14,148 bases of DNA from Asaia bogorensis (lineage in GTDB: Bacteria; Pseudomonadota; Alphaproteobacteria; Acetobacterales; Acetobacteraceae), in NCBI GenBank assembly GCA_945871455.1, contig CAMBXJ010000050.1, forward strand, positions 1 through 14,148, given 5' to 3'. This document shows, in pieces, positions 7,210-13,370 of the stretch. Under the pieces are notes generated by a model, which was not told the DNA's origin, ran no database searches, and saw only the letters and a program-made list of their open reading frames with translations. Positions within the stretch are counted from its first letter, which is position 1; each line of letters starts with the position of its first letter. The position numbers were made by a program, and so were the translations under genes.

Positions 7210-7287
7210 TTGGCCCGCCTGCGCGGTCAGGCTGCTTGGCCCGCCTGCGCGGTCAGGGTGCTTGGCCCGCCTGCGCGGTCAGGGCGT
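7210..7287. repeat. 26-bp tandem repeat, three copies, over the tig stop codon
   Basis: Three head-to-tail 26-base units lie at 7210-7235, 7236-7261 and 7262-7287. Their first 22 bases are identical (TTGGCCCGCC at the start, GCGGTCAGG at the end) and only the last four vary. Units one and two differ at a single base. Each unit can form a small hairpin from CCTG and CAGG. The third unit contains the tig stop codon (7279-7281), so the array grew at, or was inserted against, the end of the gene. Confidence 0.93.
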
Positions 7288-8649
7288 GACCGGCTCCGGT
7301 TCCTTCATCAACTCCTCGGGTGTGACGGTCTGGTCGGTCACCTGGGCCAATTCCAGCACGAAGTCGACGACCTTCTCCTCGAAGATCGGGCCACGCATGT
7401 TGTCGGCCAGGGCGGGGTATTTCTGGAACAGCTCCATCATCTGCTGTTCCTGACCGGGATAGCGCGACGCTTCGATCCGCATCGCCCGGGTCAGTTCTCC
7501 CTCCGACACCGTCAGGTTGTTGATCCGCCCGATTTCGGCCAGCAAGAGACCCAGGCGGACACGACGTTCCGCGATGGCGCGATACTCGGCCTTCAGCGTG
7601 TCGTCGTCCTTTTCCTTGTCGTCGGCGTCCATCCGCCCCGCCTTGCGGTCGGATTCCAGCCGTTCCCAGATCTGATCGAACTCCCGCGACAGCATGCCCT
7701 CGGGCACCGGGAAGCTGATCTGCCCCGCCAGGGCGTCCAGCAACTGACGCTTGATGCGCAAGCGGGCAAGCTGCTCGAACTCCCGCTGATGCCGCTGGCG
7801 GATCGCATCACGCATTTCGTCGAGCGTGTCGTAACCGATTTTCATGGCTAGCGCGTCGTCGACCGGCGGCAAAACCGAGCGGTTCAGCGACTTCGCGGTC
7901 ACATCGAAGGTCGCCGCCTTCCCCGCGAGCTCGGGGGCGTTGTAGTCCTCCGGGAAGGTCACCGAGATGGTGCGGACTTCCTCGGCACGCATCCCCAACA
8001 GTTGTTCGGCAAAACCGGGAATGAAGCCGGTTCCGCCGATCTCCACACCGATATCCGTGGCCGTCCCACCCTCGAACGCCTCATCGCCGATCTTGCCGAC
8101 GAAGTCGACCTTCAGCACGTCACCGTCGGCCGCACCGGCGTTTTCACCCCTGGCCGCAAGCTCCTCGTCGGTCAGTGGCACGATTTCCCGGTTCGAGGCG
8201 GCGATGTCCGTCACCACCTTCTCGATCGTCTCATCGGCGACATCGACCTTCATGCGGGTCAAGGCCAATGCGCCAAAATCCGGCAGGGTGATGTCCGGCA
8301 GCAGCTCCAGTTCGACCTTGAACTCCAGATCGCCCACCGTGGACAGGCTGGTGGGATTCTGGGTGATGACCTCCACATTGGGCTGCATCGCCGGGCGCAG
8401 GCCACGCTCGGTCAGCATGTCACGTGTGGCGTTGCTGACCGACTCCTCCAGCACCTCGGCCGAAACCGCGGTGCCGAAACGCTGACGGATCACCATCATG
8501 GGCACCTTGCCGGGACGGAAGCCCGGTAGACGAGCGGTCTTGGTCAAACTTGCCAAGCGCTCGGAGCGACGGGTTTCAATGTCCGCGGCGGGCACAAGGA
8601 CGGTGAATGCGCGCTTCAAGCCCTCGGAAAGCGTCTCGGTAACCTGCAT
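7279..8649 (-). CDS. tig: Trigger factor, ribosome-associated chaperone and peptidyl-prolyl isomerase
   Basis: A complete 456-residue trigger factor. The N-terminal ribosome-binding domain (about 1-115) carries the signature GFRPGKVP (43-50). The FKBP-type PPIase domain is at about 160-245 (GDVLKVDFVGKIG, FIPGFAEQLLGM). The C-terminal chaperone arms run from about 260 to 440. The protein binds ribosomal protein L23 at the exit tunnel and holds nascent chains. An acidic, lysine-rich stretch (DADDKEKDDD, 341-350) lies in the arm region. The ATG has GAGGGA 11 bases upstream, longer than ideal, but the MQVTETLSEGLKR start matches the family. It lies 64 bases after tRNA-Leu with no clear promoter between, so read-through from the tRNA gene is likely. 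Its last codons and stop lie in the 26-bp repeat array, giving the tail EPEPVTP. Confidence 0.97.
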   Translation of the reverse strand: MQVTETLSEGLKRAFTVLVPAADIETRRSERLASLTKTARLPGFRPGKVPMMVIRQRFGTAVSAEVLEESVSNATRDMLTERGLRPAMQPNVEVITQNPTSLSTVGDLEFKVELELLPDITLPDFGALALTRMKVDVADETIEKVVTDIAASNREIVPLTDEELAARGENAGAADGDVLKVDFVGKIGDEAFEGGTATDIGVEIGGTGFIPGFAEQLLGMRAEEVRTISVTFPEDYNAPELAGKAATFDVTAKSLNRSVLPPVDDALAMKIGYDTLDEMRDAIRQRHQREFEQLARLRIKRQLLDALAGQISFPVPEGMLSREFDQIWERLESDRKAGRMDADDKEKDDDTLKAEYRAIAERRVRLGLLLAEIGRINNLTVSEGELTRAMRIEASRYPGQEQQMMELFQKYPALADNMRGPIFEEKVVDFVLELAQVTDQTVTPEELMKEPEPVTP

Positions 8650-8687
8650 CTGCCAGAAAATCCCTCAAGAAGCCCTTGCTTGGCGAC

Positions 8688-8713
8688 GGTGCCAGGTGGG
8701 GGGTGCCAAGTGG
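8688..8713. repeat. Imperfect 12-bp direct repeat between tRNA-Leu and tig
   Basis: GGTGCCAGGTGG (8688-8699) and GGTGCCAAGTGG (8702-8713) differ at one base and abut the CCA end of tRNA-Leu. They may be duplication debris; no function is evident. Confidence 0.5.
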
Positions 8714-8798
<85 letters not shown>

Positions 8799-8976
8799 GC
8801 ACAGCATAAGACAGCCGCGCCGAGCCCGCCGCGCGACCGTGAGCGTCGGGCTTTAGCGCAGCAGCCCCGGTCCGACAAGCGCCCGCGCTCGCCACGACCC
8901 GCGATACGCACCACGCGAGCCCGGACCCGCTCCCCGCTTGGCCGGACCAGAATGCGAGGTTTATTCGAATTACCCT
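8799..8976. other. Intergenic stretch between tRNA-Leu and the IclR promoter
   Basis: This divergent gap should hold the tRNA-Leu/tig promoter reading left. I see only the TATGCT box next to the tRNA and a short palindrome ATTCGAAT at 8963-8970. No coding potential or larger structure is evident. Confidence 0.5.
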
Positions 8977-9005
8977 TTGACCCGAACGTCTCGGAATGCG
9001 ATGCT
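8977..9005 (+). promoter_or_regulatory. Candidate promoter of the IclR-family regulator
   Basis: TTGACC (8977-8982, five of six bases of the -35 consensus), a 17-base spacer and GATGCT (9000-9005). It is the best sigma-70-like match before the regulator and predicts a start near 9012. Confidence 0.5.
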
Positions 9006-9018
9006 ACCGATCAGTAGC
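9003..9018. promoter_or_regulatory. Inverted repeat over the IclR -10 and start site, candidate operator
   Basis: GCTAC (9003-9007) and GTAGC (9014-9018) flank CGATCA. The site covers the end of the -10 and the predicted start. A second inverted repeat, ATTGAT (9029-9034) and ATCAAT (9046-9051), follows. Either could be an autoregulatory site; the arms are short. Confidence 0.35.
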
Positions 9019-9123
9019 GCCTCCACTTATTGATCACAATCCAGCATCAATGAGACAATGCTCTTCCCGCCGCGAGCGCCAACCCGCCCGTCCCCTCCCA
9101 CGCCTTGCTCAAAGGGTTCGCAC

Positions 9124-10065
9124 ATGGCATCCGGCACCCGCAGCACCGGGAAAACCTCCCCCAAACCCGATCCAGCCGTCGATCCAGACTGCTCGGCCGC
9201 GGACGCCTCGACACGCGACTACAGCATCGCCGCCGTCGATCGGGCGCTGGACCTGCTGGAGGCGCTTGCTCGGATCGGACCGGCGCCGCTCGCCACCTTG
9301 GCGGATTCCGCCGGCTGCACCCGCACAGCCGGGTTCCGCCTGCTTCGAACACTTCAGGCACGCGGTTTCGCCATTCAGGACGAAGCGCGCGGACTGTGGC
9401 GACTGGGGGCACGATGGAGCGTGCTGGGACGGGCGGCCGCCGAACAGGGCGCCCTGGCCGCGACCGCGATGCCGTTCCTCGTCGACCTCGGCAACGCCAG
9501 CAACGAGAACGTCTACCTGCGCATTCGCGACGGGATGGAGAGCGAAACCATCGCGATCTACCAGACCGACCCGACCCTGCGGGTCTATACAGAGGTGGGC
9601 AAGCGCCTGCCTCTGCATGCCGGCAGTTCCCGCCTTCTGCTCGCACATGCGCCAGAGTCGGTGCAAACTCAGATCCTGGCGCAGAAACTGCCCCGATTCA
9701 CGCCGGCCACCCGCACCGATCCCGCATGGATCGCCGCCGACCTCCAGCGCATCCGCACCCGCGGATATCTCGTTACCGCGGATGAAATCGTGGCCGGCGC
9801 GGTCAGTGTTGCAACGCCGGTCCGTGACGCCACGGGCCAGGTCGTCGCCGCGCTGAGCGTGAGCGCGCCGTCGATGCGCATGCGTCCGCCACGTCCGCGT
9901 GCCCTGGTCGCAATCCTGATGGACGCCGCGGCCAAGCTCTCCCAGGCTCTCGGTGCATCCCCACAGGCCGCCCAGACCGCACCGCCGCAGGACAGTACCG
10001 GTCGCGTCGGCTGGCCAGTGCCACCGAAATTCGCCCCGCCGCGCCCGCATTCGATCTTCCGCTGA
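9124..10065 (+). CDS. IclR-family transcriptional regulator
   Basis: About 313 residues from the ATG at 9124, longer than the usual 250-280 because of a poorly conserved N-terminal stretch and a Pro/Ala-rich tail (about 278-313). The winged helix-turn-helix spans about 36-90 (SIAAVDRALDLLEAL, then LATLADSAGC and GFRLLRTLQARGF). The IclR effector domain follows (about 95-275), with LPLHAGSSRLLLAH (162-175) and GYLVTADEIVAGAVSVATPV (214-233). Such proteins sense small carbon metabolites and repress or activate nearby catabolic genes. It converges with an enolase-superfamily dehydratase and may control it. An in-frame ATG at 9058 would add 22 residues of low-complexity Pro/Arg sequence. I prefer 9124, although its AAAGGG site is weak. 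The effector is unknown. Confidence 0.9.
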   Translation: MASGTRSTGKTSPKPDPAVDPDCSAADASTRDYSIAAVDRALDLLEALARIGPAPLATLADSAGCTRTAGFRLLRTLQARGFAIQDEARGLWRLGARWSVLGRAAAEQGALAATAMPFLVDLGNASNENVYLRIRDGMESETIAIYQTDPTLRVYTEVGKRLPLHAGSSRLLLAHAPESVQTQILAQKLPRFTPATRTDPAWIAADLQRIRTRGYLVTADEIVAGAVSVATPVRDATGQVVAALSVSAPSMRMRPPRPRALVAILMDAAAKLSQALGASPQAAQTAPPQDSTGRVGWPVPPKFAPPRPHSIFR

Positions 10066-10079
10066 TCCGCTTTTCGTCG

Positions 10080-10098
10080 GTCAGTCCGGCCGGCTGAC
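10080..10098. terminator. Hairpin between convergent genes, weak candidate terminator
   Basis: GTCAGTC (10080-10086) can pair with GGCTGAC (10092-10098), with one G-T pair, in the 35-base gap between the convergent IclR and dehydratase genes. No T tract follows on either strand. Confidence 0.3.
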
Positions 10099-10100
10099 GA

Positions 10101-11303
10101 TCAACCGCGCCATTTGACCGGGCGGAGCGGCGGATGCGCGCGGATCACGTCTTCGTTCACCTCGGCGCCCCAGCCGATGCCGGTGGGCAACAGCAACTCG
10201 CCGTTCTCGATTACCGGCACCGGCGTGACCAGGTCGTCCTTCCACGGCACGTCTTCTATATCGATCTCCATCACCCGGAAATTCGGGATCGCGGCACACA
10301 GATGCGCGCTCATGAGCGACCCGATATGACCGTTGAAGTTGTGCGGCGCGACGTTGATCTCATAGGCATCCGCCATCGCTGCGATCTTGAACGATTCCAA
10401 TATGCCGTTCCAGGCAACGTCGATGATCGCGACATCCACCGATTGCTGCTCAAAGAAGGGGCGGAATTGCCGCCGGCCATAGAGCGACTCGCATGACGCC
10501 ACCCGAGTCCGGGAACTGCGTCGGATCGTCGCCAGGGCAGCAGGGTCGTAACTGTCGATTTCGAGCCAGACCAGATCAAACGGCTCCATTGCCTGCGCCA
10601 GACGAATATATCCCTCGGTCTTGAAATTGAAATTCAGGTCCACGTGCAGGCCGACACCTGGGCCCGCACCCTGGCGAAACGCGGTCATCTCCGCGACCAG
10701 GGCATCCTGTACCGCGAGGTCGAAATTCAGCTCCGGCCAGCCGCCGCCATTGAAGCCCGGCATGTGAATATAAGGCTTTTCAGCGTCGAACCGCATGATG
10801 TTGGTCTTCAGACCCTTGAAGCCGCGTCGAGCGACCTCGGCTCCGGCGCGTTCCACGTCGGCCAGGGATCGGATCGGGTCAAACCCGGTCCATTCCTTGA
10901 TCCGGTCGGCGAAACTGACGCGCCAGGTGCCGCAATGGGACCAATAGAGACGCAGTCGGTCCCGCACCGGGCCGCCCAACAACTCATACACAGGGATGCC
11001 GAGTGCCTTGGCCTTGATGTCGACCAAGGCGTTCTCAATCGCGGCGATGGCCTGCTGGTTGATGCCGCCTGGGGCCTGCCGGGTTACCCCGTGCAAGAAG
11101 GCGGTGATTTTCTCGACCGGGCGGGGGTCCTGCCCGATCAGACGTTCGCCCAACCGCTGGATGACGCCGCCGAGACCCTCGGAGCCGAAATTCTCCATGA
11201 ATTCCGACCAGCCGACGACGCCTTCGTCGGTGCTGATCTTCAGGAAGGAGAAATCCCGCCAGCCGGCATTGCAGTGCAGATCCTCGATCTTGGTGATGCG
11301 CAT
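10101..11303 (-). CDS. Mandelate racemase/muconate lactonizing enzyme family protein, probable acid-sugar dehydratase
   Basis: A complete 400-residue enolase-superfamily enzyme. The N-terminal capping domain (about 1-125) precedes a TIM barrel. Candidate active-site residues by pattern: K166 in GFKGLKTN (161-168), metal ligands D222 (HVDLNFNF), E248 (WLEIDSYD) and E272 (CESLYG), and a D295/H321 pair (IIDVAWNG, APHNFNGH) at the barrel end. An intact metal triad with a Lys and an Asp-His dyad indicates abstraction of a proton alpha to a carboxylate. Dehydration of a sugar acid is more likely than racemisation or lactonisation, but the substrate cannot be named from sequence. The ATG has GGAGAGA six bases upstream. 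The gene converges with an IclR regulator and diverges from an SGNH hydrolase, consistent with a small, locally regulated catabolic unit. Confidence 0.9.
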   Translation of the reverse strand: MRITKIEDLHCNAGWRDFSFLKISTDEGVVGWSEFMENFGSEGLGGVIQRLGERLIGQDPRPVEKITAFLHGVTRQAPGGINQQAIAAIENALVDIKAKALGIPVYELLGGPVRDRLRLYWSHCGTWRVSFADRIKEWTGFDPIRSLADVERAGAEVARRGFKGLKTNIMRFDAEKPYIHMPGFNGGGWPELNFDLAVQDALVAEMTAFRQGAGPGVGLHVDLNFNFKTEGYIRLAQAMEPFDLVWLEIDSYDPAALATIRRSSRTRVASCESLYGRRQFRPFFEQQSVDVAIIDVAWNGILESFKIAAMADAYEINVAPHNFNGHIGSLMSAHLCAAIPNFRVMEIDIEDVPWKDDLVTPVPVIENGELLLPTGIGWGAEVNEDVIRAHPPLRPVKWRG

Positions 11304-11310
11304 GACGTCT

Positions 11311-11332
11311 CTCCCCTTGGCCTCCCCTTGGC
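11311..11332 (-). repeat. Perfect 11-bp tandem duplication carrying the dehydratase ribosome site
   Basis: On the minus strand GCCAAGGGGAG occurs twice without a gap (11322-11332 and 11311-11321). The copy nearer the gene supplies the Shine-Dalgarno sequence of the dehydratase, so a second identical purine-rich site lies 11 bases further upstream. Confidence 0.85.
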
Positions 11333-11364
11333 TTCCCCCTCGGTGGCCAGGATGCTACGGATGA

Positions 11365-11393
11365 TGCATGCGGTTTCCAAGCTGGAATGCCAA
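11365..11393 (-). promoter_or_regulatory. Candidate dehydratase promoter with a palindrome in its spacer
   Basis: On the minus strand TTGGCA (11388-11393), a 17-base spacer and CATGCA (11365-11370, a poor -10). The inverted repeat TTCCA-N3-TGGAA (11375-11387) begins directly after the -35 and fills most of the spacer, where a repressor would block polymerase. The neighbouring IclR protein is the obvious candidate, by inference only. Confidence 0.4.
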
Positions 11394-11451
11394 ACGGGAC
11401 CGATATCTTGAGGCGTTCCAGGACGCCGGCTGACATAGGCGGGAGACGACG

Positions 11452-12231
11452 ATGCGCTGGTTGGCAGGCTGTGTGGCGCTGGCGTCGCTGCTGTTGTGCA
11501 TGGCGGCCTCGCCACCACAAAAGCCGCAATCGATCCTGGCCGCAACACCGATCAGCCGCATGGATCTGCCCTGGTGGCGGACCCGCCATGAGGCCAAGTT
11601 GGACGAACTTCGGCGCAAACAGCCGGAGCTGATCTTCCTCGGCGACTCGATCACCCAGCAATACGAGTACCGTGCGCCCCCGGAGTGGAAGGACTTCGCC
11701 CCGGTCTGGGATCGGTTTTACGGCCACCGCAAGGCGGTCAATCTCGGCTTCAGCGGCGATACCACCGCCAGCCTGCTGTGGCGGATCGAGAATGGGGAAG
11801 TGTCCGGAATATCCCCCAAAGTGGCGATCGTGCTGATCGGTGCCAACAATCTGGGCCGACTGCGTTGGTCCGCCGAACACACCCTTGCCGGCATCGACGC
11901 GATCCTTCTCGCCCTGCGCAAGCGTCTTCCCACCACCCGCATCCTCCTGCTCGGCGTTCTGCCCAGTGACCGCTCGGCCTGGACGACCGAGACCACCCTG
12001 ACCATCAACAAGGCCCTCGCAGCGCGGTTCCCGCGCGGGCATGAGGTCGCTTTCCTGGATGTCAGCCCCGTGTTCATGCGGAATGGGGTGCTGAACCGCG
12101 GGCTATACTATGACCCCAAACTGACCCCGCCCGCCGCACCGCTGCACCCCAGCCCAGCCGGGCAGGCGCTGATGGCGGAGGCGATCGAACCGACATTGGC
12201 GGCGCTGCTGGCGGGACGCCCACCCCGATAG
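11452..12231 (+). CDS. Exported SGNH/GDSL-family hydrolase
   Basis: A 259-residue protein. Residues 1-20 form a signal peptide (MRW, a hydrophobic stretch to about 18, then a small-residue AAS cleavage region). A cysteine at 16 lacks a good lipobox (LLLC), so secretion to the periplasm is more likely than lipid anchoring. The SGNH blocks are visible: GDSIT (64-68, nucleophile S66), block II glycine in SGDT (101-104), GANN (130-133) and the block V histidine in LHPSPAG (H232). The usual DxxH aspartate three residues before the histidine is alanine (A229), so the enzyme may use a Ser-His dyad. It would hydrolyse an ester, substrate unknown. The ATG has GGGAG six bases upstream. The TAG stop overlaps the ribosome site of the following DUF1330 gene. 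Confidence 0.88.
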   Translation: MRWLAGCVALASLLLCMAASPPQKPQSILAATPISRMDLPWWRTRHEAKLDELRRKQPELIFLGDSITQQYEYRAPPEWKDFAPVWDRFYGHRKAVNLGFSGDTTASLLWRIENGEVSGISPKVAIVLIGANNLGRLRWSAEHTLAGIDAILLALRKRLPTTRILLLGVLPSDRSAWTTETTLTINKALAARFPRGHEVAFLDVSPVFMRNGVLNRGLYYDPKLTPPAAPLHPSPAGQALMAEAIEPTLAALLAGRPPR

Positions 12232-12240
12232 GAGACACAC

Positions 12241-12543
12241 ATGGCAAAAGGTTACTGGATCGCGCGGGTCGATGTGACGGATCCCGAGGGCTATAAGGGA
12301 TACGTCGCCGCCAACGCAGCCGCGTTCGGCAAGTATGGTGCTCGCTTCGTCATCCGCGGCGGGCGGTTCGAAGCCCCCGAGGGCAAGCCCCGCGCCCGCA
12401 ACGTCGTGATCGAATTCAAGGACTACGATACCGCCGTCGCCTGCTACCACTCCGCCGAATACATGGCCGCCAAAGCCCTGCGCGATGGCCAGTCGGAGGC
12501 CGACCTGCTGATCATTGAGGGCTATGACGGCCCACAGCCCTGA
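12241..12543 (+). CDS. DUF1330 family protein
   Basis: 100 residues, the usual size for DUF1330, a small cytosolic family with a ferredoxin-like alpha/beta fold and no established activity. Family features seen: KGYWIARVDVTDPEGYKGYV (3-22), a central RFVIRGGRFEAPEG (35-48), RNVVIEFKDYDTAVACYHSAEY (53-74) and a closing DLLIIEGYDGP (88-98). The ATG follows the SGNH hydrolase stop by nine bases, and its AGGAGA site overlaps that TAG stop (TAGGAGA), so the two genes are one translationally coupled operon. A functional link to the hydrolase is suggested only by this coupling. Confidence 0.92.
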   Translation: MAKGYWIARVDVTDPEGYKGYVAANAAAFGKYGARFVIRGGRFEAPEGKPRARNVVIEFKDYDTAVACYHSAEYMAAKALRDGQSEADLLIIEGYDGPQP

Positions 12544-12562
12544 GGGCAAAAAAAAATTGCCC
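12544..12562 (+). terminator. GGGCAA/TTGCCC hairpin after the DUF1330 gene
   Basis: GGGCAA (12544-12549) pairs with TTGCCC (12557-12562) around a loop of seven A. It starts at the first base after the DUF1330 stop. It lacks a T tract on the plus strand, so it is only a weak terminator candidate. Its right arm is also the -35 of the next promoter. Confidence 0.4.
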
Positions 12563-12585
12563 CATCTGCGGCATTGCCGTATAAA
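12557..12585 (+). promoter_or_regulatory. Promoter of the toxin-antitoxin operon
   Basis: TTGCCC (12557-12562), a spacer of exactly 17 bases and TATAAA (12580-12585, five of six bases of the -10 consensus). The palindrome CGGCA-T-TGCCG (12569-12579) lies in the spacer directly against the -10, a fitting place for autorepression by the antitoxin. Transcription would start about 80 bases before the toxin gene. Confidence 0.6.
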
Positions 12586-12673
12586 GGCCTCGCTTTCCAT
12601 CCTCACGGTAACACTTTGGCAGGAAATCAGGCGTAGGTGACCAACTGCACTTCTCTCCTCCCAGGGACATCGG

Positions 12674-13039
12674 ATGCTGCAGTCGGTTGTCGAAACGCCG
12701 GACTATCTGCGGGACGCCTCGGATGCCGGGCTGACCGCCGAAGAACGCGGTCGGATCGTCGCCAGGCTTGCCAAGGAACCGGCCGCGGGGGATGAAATTC
12801 CTGGCACCGGTGGCGCGCGCAAGCTGCGTTTTTCCGGCCGAGGACAAGGGAAAAGCGGCGGATACCGCGTGATCACGTTCTATGCCGGGCAAGATATTCC
12901 GGTCTTTCTGCTGAACGTGTTCGCGAAGGGTGACAAGGTCGATCTGACCCAGGCCGAACGGAACGAACTCCGCAAGGAACTGGGTGGTTTGGCCGAAGAC
13001 TATCGACAGGGAGTGCGCCGTTATGTCCAAGGCTGGTAG
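12674..13039 (+). CDS. Type II toxin, RelE/HigB-like
   Basis: 121 residues, the size of the larger RelE/HigB toxins (HigB-2 type). Family features seen: [12 protein letters not shown] (42-53), [12 protein letters not shown] (59-70), [18 protein letters not shown] (75-92) and the following [10 protein letters not shown] helix. Basic residues R49, K50, R52, R65 and K85 are candidates for ribosome or mRNA contact. Members cleave mRNA on the ribosome and stop growth until their antitoxin binds them. The ATG has AGGGA six bases upstream. The toxin gene comes first and overlaps the antitoxin gene by 17 bases, the reversed (hig-like) order. Activity is inferred from family membership. Confidence 0.88.
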   Translation: MLQSVVETPDYLRDASDAGLTAEERGRIVARLAKEPAAGDEIPGTGGARKLRFSGRGQGKSGGYRVITFYAGQDIPVFLLNVFAKGDKVDLTQAERNELRKELGGLAEDYRQGVRRYVQGW

Positions 13040-13319
13040 CCGTATCCTACAAAGCGTTCGCACCGCGCGGGCCTATGCGCGCGGCGACACGACAGATGGT
13101 TTCGTCGCCCACGTGCCCGACGAAGTGGACGTCAAATCCATCCGCGCCAAACTCGGCCTCAGCCAGGAAGGCTTTGCCCAACGGTTTGGGTTCAGCCCGG
13201 CCGCCGTGCGCGACTGGGAACAGCATCGGCGTCAGCCGGAACAGGCTGCCCGCGTTCTGCTGCTCGTCATCGCGCAAGACCCAGACGTGGTGGACCGCGC
13301 ATTGGCCGGGGCACGCTGA
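13023..13319 (+). CDS. Antitoxin with XRE-type helix-turn-helix, HigA-like
   Basis: 98 residues. The N-terminal part ([21 protein letters not shown]) probably contacts the toxin. The Cro/C1-type helix-turn-helix covers about 38-70, with [28 protein letters not shown]. Such antitoxins neutralise the partner toxin and repress their own promoter. I chose the ATG at 13023: it gives the family-typical MSKAG start and has AGGGAG (13008-13013) nine bases upstream. An in-frame ATG at 12984 would add 13 unrelated residues. It overlaps the end of the toxin gene in another frame (13023-13039), so translation is probably coupled. The likely operator is the palindrome at 12569-12579. Confidence 0.88.
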   Translation: MSKAGSRILQSVRTARAYARGDTTDGFVAHVPDEVDVKSIRAKLGLSQEGFAQRFGFSPAAVRDWEQHRRQPEQAARVLLLVIAQDPDVVDRALAGAR

Positions 13320-13354
13320 CCAACGCAACCTCTCGGAATCAACGCGACCCGCCC

Positions 13355-13370
13355 AGGGCGATGGCGCCCT
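13355..13370. terminator. Hairpin between antitoxin and amidase genes, weak candidate
   Basis: AGGGCG (13355-13360) pairs with CGCCCT (13365-13370) around ATGG. It lies in the 49-base convergent gap and touches the amidase stop codon. No T tract follows on either strand. Confidence 0.3.

Noticed and set aside
7210..7287. The 26-bp repeats as a CRISPR array
   Set aside because: The units are directly adjacent with no unique spacers, and no cas genes are present.
7112..7851. Plus-strand frames running through the 26-bp repeats into tig antisense
   Set aside because: They translate the repeat as PARLRGQ-like pieces in shifting frames and then run antisense to tig.
9109..10050. 313-codon open frame opposite the IclR gene
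   Set aside because: The plus-strand frame carries clear IclR motifs; the antisense frame has none.
11452..11511. SGNH hydrolase as a lipoprotein
   Set aside because: The cysteine at residue 16 is preceded by LLL, without a small residue at -1, so the lipobox is not convincing.
12512..13063. 183-codon open frame opposite the toxin gene
   Set aside because: The plus strand has a promoter, ribosome site, RelE motifs and an overlapping antitoxin; the antisense frame has no recognisable features.
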